Positions 13,774 to 17,378 of a DNA stretch of 17,378 bases are shown piece after piece. The position numbers and the translations under genes are program-made. This DNA comes from JBBAFB01 sp041655595 (GTDB taxonomy: Bacteria > Bacillota > DULZ01), in assembly GCA_041655595.1 (NCBI GenBank), contig JBBAFB010000034.1, forward strand, positions 1 to 17,378, written 5' to 3'. The notes beneath the pieces are model-generated. The model did not search any database, was not told where the DNA came from, and saw only the letters and a list, made by a program, of their open reading frames with translations. Positions within the stretch are counted from its first letter, which is position 1, and each line of letters begins with the position of its first letter.

Positions 13774-13801
13774 ATTATAAATCAAGGAACAGGAATGTCA
13801 A
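13774..13801 (-). promoter_or_regulatory. Near-ideal sigma-A promoter for ilvH
   Basis: Minus strand TTGACA (13801-13796), 16-base spacer, TATAAT (13779-13774): both hexamers are perfect. It begins 17 bases after the gerAC stop and leads into ilvH about 30 bases later, with fdhA possibly in the same transcript. Confidence 0.85.
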
Positions 13802-13818
13802 TTTAAACCGTCGGTTCT

Positions 13819-15051
13819 CTAAGAGGATTTGAAGGGCTTACTAACAGCTCCAGTCCTTCTGATAATGGTTTCAACCTCTACCTTTACAGGCAGTTCCGGA
13901 AAATGATCTCTCCAGTTTTCTGCAATTTGGTGCCAGTATTTTGGATCCTTTCGGTAAATTGACTGGCCGAAACCAAAGACATCGGCCTTTAAGGATTTTG
14001 CTTTCTCTACAGAGGCCATTACCTCTTTCTCTATTTCATGGGATATTTCTCGACCGATCTTCTCCAAAAAGGCGGTATCAACATCATAATCCCCCGGGCA
14101 TAACTCCTCAATATGACCCTCCGTTTTAATTTTAAGTTCAATTTGAGGCTGACCTTTTTGCATCTTCATCGAAGTTTTGCTGGTGCTTCTCAGGATTCTG
14201 ACACTACATTCAAAAACCGAATCCGTGTCTAATTGTAATGGGATAACAGTAACCTTGACATCCCCTTTTGCAAACAGATAACCCCTTGTTTCATGGTCAT
14301 CAAAAAAGCCTGCCAGCTTGTCTCCCGAGAAAACCGCTGAACCATGAAGCCTAACACTTTGAGCCTCCTGGTTTTGTTGCCCTTGTTTTTCTTGTTCTCC
14401 GCTGGAAACAGGTTCCGGGGTTTCAAAAACCTCCAGTTTGCTGGCAATGACATCCCTCCCGGAACTTACCAGAGCATCCGCCACCTCCTTTAGGTCGGCA
14501 ACAACCGCCTTGGATAACCGGAGGCTGGTCTCATCCGTTAGATCCTTTATTTCATCTGCCAGGCTGTCCTCCAATTCCCAGACGGAGGATAAGGTTTCGA
14601 AGGCACTTTTTTCAGAAATTAGAACATGGTTACGCAAGCGAAACTCTTTAAAACCAAAAAAGATGGGTAAAATATCTGTTAGTTTTTCCTTTTGAGCTGT
14701 TTCTTTGCCGATAATAACGCAGTGGGTGTGGGCATAGAACAAAATTCTTGGAGTACGGGAGCTAAGGTTATTAGCGGCTTCCTGAAGGGTGTTGCCCACG
14801 GAAGAAGTAATCCAGGTGGCGCTTTGTCCTCCGCCCCTGCCCCCTCCTTCCTCCCCGCTGGCGGCGGCCATGGCTTTTGGCAAGTAAACCTCTAAGGTGA
14901 TTTGCCACTTACTGCCGTCTTCCGTTTCTATACGATCAATTCCAACCGCGGAAACAATAGCCAGGTTTTCCACCTCCACCTTGCTCCAACAACCGGACTG
15001 CAAAAGCAGTAAGATGCCCAATGGGATAAGCAATAGCTTCCTTGAGATCAA
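13819..15051 (-). CDS. gerAC: Spore germination lipoprotein, Ger(x)C family
   Basis: A 410-residue C subunit of a GerA-type germinant receptor in the spore inner membrane. The N-terminus (MISRKLLLIPLGILLLLQSGC) is a lipoprotein signal with Cys21 as the lipidated residue. Then GCWSKVEVENLAIVSAVGIDR, the hallmark start of Ger(x)C proteins; SSRTPRILFYAHTHCVIIGKE in the middle; and the C-terminal domain with DVFGFGQSIYRKDPKYW and NWRDHFPELPVKVEVETIIRRTG, a strong family motif. A Gly-rich insertion (EEGGGRGGGQ) and a Gln-rich linker (QEKQGQQNQEAQ) are local peculiarities. The start is TTG at 15051, overlapping the gerAB stop by four bases, with GGGGGT upstream. Length is typical. Confidence 0.95.
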   Translation of the reverse strand: MISRKLLLIPLGILLLLQSGCWSKVEVENLAIVSAVGIDRIETEDGSKWQITLEVYLPKAMAAASGEEGGGRGGGQSATWITSSVGNTLQEAANNLSSRTPRILFYAHTHCVIIGKETAQKEKLTDILPIFFGFKEFRLRNHVLISEKSAFETLSSVWELEDSLADEIKDLTDETSLRLSKAVVADLKEVADALVSSGRDVIASKLEVFETPEPVSSGEQEKQGQQNQEAQSVRLHGSAVFSGDKLAGFFDDHETRGYLFAKGDVKVTVIPLQLDTDSVFECSVRILRSTSKTSMKMQKGQPQIELKIKTEGHIEELCPGDYDVDTAFLEKIGREISHEIEKEVMASVEKAKSLKADVFGFGQSIYRKDPKYWHQIAENWRDHFPELPVKVEVETIIRRTGAVSKPFKSS

Positions 15052-16151
15052 GTTTTTACCCCCTTTTTTCTTGCTAAAGCCGTCAATAATAATATTGTCG
15101 GCAAAATTAACTGAAAGACCAAGGAAAGACCGGTAATAACCTTTTCCAAAAACCAGACTACCTGTTCATCACTTTTAAAAATATACAAAGCCCCCGGTAT
15201 CAAAAATAAAATCAAGGGCAACATCAAATACCAAGAATTTCGTTTCCAGGAGAAAGTTTCTTTCATGGTAATCAGGGCAATAAGCAAAAAAACGCTTGAC
15301 TTAACTATCACTCCCGCAACCCAAAGGGCCATTACCAAACCCTCAACCCTATTCAGGACCATGCCCATACGGGCGTACCGGATTAAGACCAAGGTGGGAA
15401 AGGTTAATTTCGTGGCTAACTCCTGCCCCATTACTCCCACAACCAAGATGGCATCTATAGCCAAAGTGACACCCAAAAAAATGACCGCCACGGCACCTGC
15501 CTTAAACCCATCCCTAGGTTTTTTTAAACAGCAAACCAACCACAATAAGACAAACACTTCACCCCGGAAAGCAGCGGGCACAATAGATGCCTCCAGCAAC
15601 TCAATGGGTTTGTGATCAAAGAAGGGTAGGAGGTTTAAAGGATCAACATCAGTTAAAGTAAAAACAAAGGTTAATGTGAGGGAAATAATTGCCAAGGGCA
15701 GCAAGAATTGATTCATCCTGGCAATAACCTCTAATCCCCCTACGGCAGCAAAAGCCGCTAATACCAACAGGGTAAAGATGAAGACAACCATAGGAGTCTC
15801 GGACATAAAGGCGGCACTTAAAAAACCCCCAAACTCCCTGGCAATAACCAGCAAAATGATAATTATGTATGCCAGATATAAAACACCTACCAGACGGAAC
15901 AACCAATTGCCCAAAATGAGCTTTGTATATTGTCCAAAGGTCATTCTTTCAAAACGCAGGGCTAGCTTTGTGGTAATCCAAATTACTGCCAGGGCATAGA
16001 CAGTAGCAATAATGGATAAGGAAATCCAGGCATCCTGCTTTACCGCCCCAATGGACATGGTAGGAGCAAACAACAAGGCCGTAGAACCAACTAAGGTGAT
16101 TAATAAAAGAGACAGCTGCCCCCAGGAGATTTCAATTTGTCCATTTCTCAC
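15048..16151 (-). CDS. gerAB: Spore germination permease-like protein, GerAB/ArcD/ProY family
   Basis: A 367-residue multi-pass membrane protein, the B subunit of a GerA-type germinant receptor, related to amino acid transporters of the APC superfamily. It has about ten hydrophobic segments, beginning ISWGQLSLLLITLVGSTALLF and running to VFQLILPTILLLTALARKKG. Family motifs include the early region around APTMSIGAVKQDAWIS, FGQYTKLILGNW and MNQFLLPLAIISL. B subunits are the germinant-binding component in Bacillus. The start is GTG at 16151, whose GTGA overlaps the gerAA stop; GAGGAGCG precedes it. The germinant cannot be read from sequence. Confidence 0.94.
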   Translation of the reverse strand: MRNGQIEISWGQLSLLLITLVGSTALLFAPTMSIGAVKQDAWISLSIIATVYALAVIWITTKLALRFERMTFGQYTKLILGNWLFRLVGVLYLAYIIIILLVIAREFGGFLSAAFMSETPMVVFIFTLLVLAAFAAVGGLEVIARMNQFLLPLAIISLTLTFVFTLTDVDPLNLLPFFDHKPIELLEASIVPAAFRGEVFVLLWLVCCLKKPRDGFKAGAVAVIFLGVTLAIDAILVVGVMGQELATKLTFPTLVLIRYARMGMVLNRVEGLVMALWVAGVIVKSSVFLLIALITMKETFSWKRNSWYLMLPLILFLIPGALYIFKSDEQVVWFLEKVITGLSLVFQLILPTILLLTALARKKGVKT

Positions 16152-17378
16152 CGCTCCTCACCTCCCTCCCGGGAAGGCTTTTTCGGTTTTTGACCCCTTC
16201 TTTGCCTTTTGCTATTTTGTAAATCATAATAACCGGCCCTGTTGACAAGCATCCACCAAGGTGTTCTAATAAAAGCGTTTTTGAAATCACCCAACATCAA
16301 GGGAGCAAAGGGAGACAAATAAGGTATGCCAAAGGAGCGAAGGGATGAAAGGTGAATTAAAATGGCCATAATCCCCAGCATCACCCCGTAAAACCCCAGC
16401 CCCGCCGCTAAAAACATAATGGGGAAACGCAGAATCCGGATGGAAAACGCCGCCGGCTGGGAAGGGATAACAAAAGAAGCCAGGGCAGTTAGGGCTACCA
16501 CTATCACCATCACGGGGGACACCAAACCTGCGGACACCGCTGCGTTGCCAATGACCAGGGCACCCACAATACTAGTGGCCTGGCCCACCGGCCTGGGCAT
16601 CCTGACCCCCGCTTCCCGTAAAATCTCGAAGGTAGCTTCCATCATCAGCGCCTCAACAAAAGCGGGGAAAGGCACAGGCTCTCTGCCGGCTGCAATGGAA
16701 AGCAGCAGGTCTGTTGGCAAAAGCTCCTGGTGAAAGGTAACAATGGCTATATAAAATGAAGGCAAAAGTAAGGCTATATTAACAGCTACAAAACGAACAA
16801 TTCTGGTAAAGCTGGCGTAAATATAACGGATATAAAAGTCCTCCGCAGCATGCAGAAACTGAGTGTAAACCACGGGCACCAATAAGGTAAAGGCAGCATT
16901 ATCTATCATAATGGCCACCTTCCCCTCCAAAAGATTAGCTGCCACCCAATCCGGCCTATCTGAAACATCCAGCTGGGGGAAAGGAGACCAGGGGGAATCC
17001 TCCATATATTCCGCTAGATAATTACTGGCCAAAATACCGTCTAGATCAATTCCTAATAATCTATTCTTAACCTCTTCCACCAGTTTTTTATTAGTTACCG
17101 TCTCTAAATAAACAATGGCCACATCGGTTTTGCTTAATCTGCCCAGTTGGTACTTTTCAACTTTCAGTGACGGGGTTTTTAGCCTTCTTCTCAGTAAAGT
17201 GAGATTAACCCCCAAATCCTCAATAAAACCGTCCCTGGGACCCACTACCACAGGCTCTGTAACGGATTCGGAAATTGATCTTATTTCTAACTTTTTGATG
17301 CCTATGCCAATAGCGGAAGTAGACCCGTCCAGCAACAATAGGCCCTGGGCATCTAAAATAGCATCAAGGCCTTTTTCT
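16148..17378 (-). CDS. gerAA: Spore germination protein GerAA family, N-terminal part off window
   Basis: The A subunit of a GerA-type germinant receptor. The frame is open to the right edge with no start required, so the N-terminus lies beyond 17378; about 409 residues of the usual 480-550 are visible. The soluble N-terminal domain has VTEPVVVGPRDGFIEDLGVNLTLLRRRLKTPSL, a strong family block, and the DRPDWVAANLLEGKVAIMIDNA segment. The membrane part starts near PVVYTQFLHAAEDFYIRY and contains AFVEALMMEATFEILREAGVRMPRPVGQATSIVGALVIG, the most conserved GerAA motif. A basic tail (KRQRRGQKPKKPSREGGEER) ends the protein. It overlaps gerAB by four bases. The A-B-C order and overlaps mean one operon; its promoter is outside the window. 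Confidence 0.96.
   Translation of the reverse strand, partial: EKGLDAILDAQGLLLLDGSTSAIGIGIKKLEIRSISESVTEPVVVGPRDGFIEDLGVNLTLLRRRLKTPSLKVEKYQLGRLSKTDVAIVYLETVTNKKLVEEVKNRLLGIDLDGILASNYLAEYMEDSPWSPFPQLDVSDRPDWVAANLLEGKVAIMIDNAAFTLLVPVVYTQFLHAAEDFYIRYIYASFTRIVRFVAVNIALLLPSFYIAIVTFHQELLPTDLLLSIAAGREPVPFPAFVEALMMEATFEILREAGVRMPRPVGQATSIVGALVIGNAAVSAGLVSPVMVIVVALTALASFVIPSQPAAFSIRILRFPIMFLAAGLGFYGVMLGIMAILIHLSSLRSFGIPYLSPFAPLMLGDFKNAFIRTPWWMLVNRAGYYDLQNSKRQRRGQKPKKPSREGGEER

Noticed and set aside
13259..13780. A 173-codon plus-strand gene opposite ilvH
   Set aside because: It covers the same bases as the clear ACT-domain regulatory subunit on the other strand, including its promoter, and has no family motif.

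Overview
The window looks like the chromosome of an anaerobic, spore-forming Gram-positive bacterium (class Clostridia), most likely of the Desulfotomaculum/Peptococcaceae type. The evidence is a gerA-type spore germination operon, a rubrerythrin, a monocluster ferredoxin, a clostridial selenocysteine formate dehydrogenase, strong AGGAGG-type ribosome binding sites and frequent GTG/TTG starts. The lineage is inferred from gene content only.

Layout, left to right. Positions 1-3090 hold a minus-strand cluster read in the order UPF0756 membrane protein, CvpA-family membrane protein, M18 aminopeptidase, selD; selD runs off the left edge. Positions 3091-3510 are non-coding, with an 11-bp-phased degenerate repeat array, a promoter-like dyad, an intrinsic terminator and a sigma-A-like promoter for copA. 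Positions 3513-6175 carry copA (Cu+ P1B-ATPase) and an unrecognised 48-residue membrane protein. Next come a ferredoxin (+) and a convergent KamA-family radical SAM gene (-), sharing one bidirectional terminator. The KamA-family enzyme carries the substrate-pocket residues of glutamate 2,3-aminomutase and is preceded by a c-di-AMP (ydaO/yuaA) riboswitch with its own promoter and terminator. Then follow rubrerythrin (-) with a Fur/PerR-like box and a GNAT-type protein (+). An intergenic mosaic of inverted repeats separates this from fdhA (-), an ilvH-like gene (-) with a near-ideal promoter, and the germination operon gerAA-gerAB-gerAC (-), whose first gene runs off the right edge.

Two genes appear interrupted by TGA but are best read as selenoproteins. 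selD has TGA at codon 14, in place of the usual catalytic Cys. fdhA has TGA at codon 351, in the molybdenum-ligand position, followed by a SECIS hairpin with a GGTCT loop. The window thus holds a Sec-requiring enzyme and the enzyme that makes selenophosphate for Sec, itself a selenoprotein.

The most interesting system is the c-di-AMP riboswitch in front of the glutamate 2,3-aminomutase-like gene. It suggests that synthesis of the osmolyte beta-glutamate is controlled directly by c-di-AMP, the second messenger of osmotic balance. Other points of interest are a standalone IlvH-type regulatory subunit with Gly14 replaced by Lys, a formate dehydrogenase catalytic gene without a visible partner subunit, a possible short leader or sRNA upstream of copA, and two intergenic regions sharing the same repeat family.
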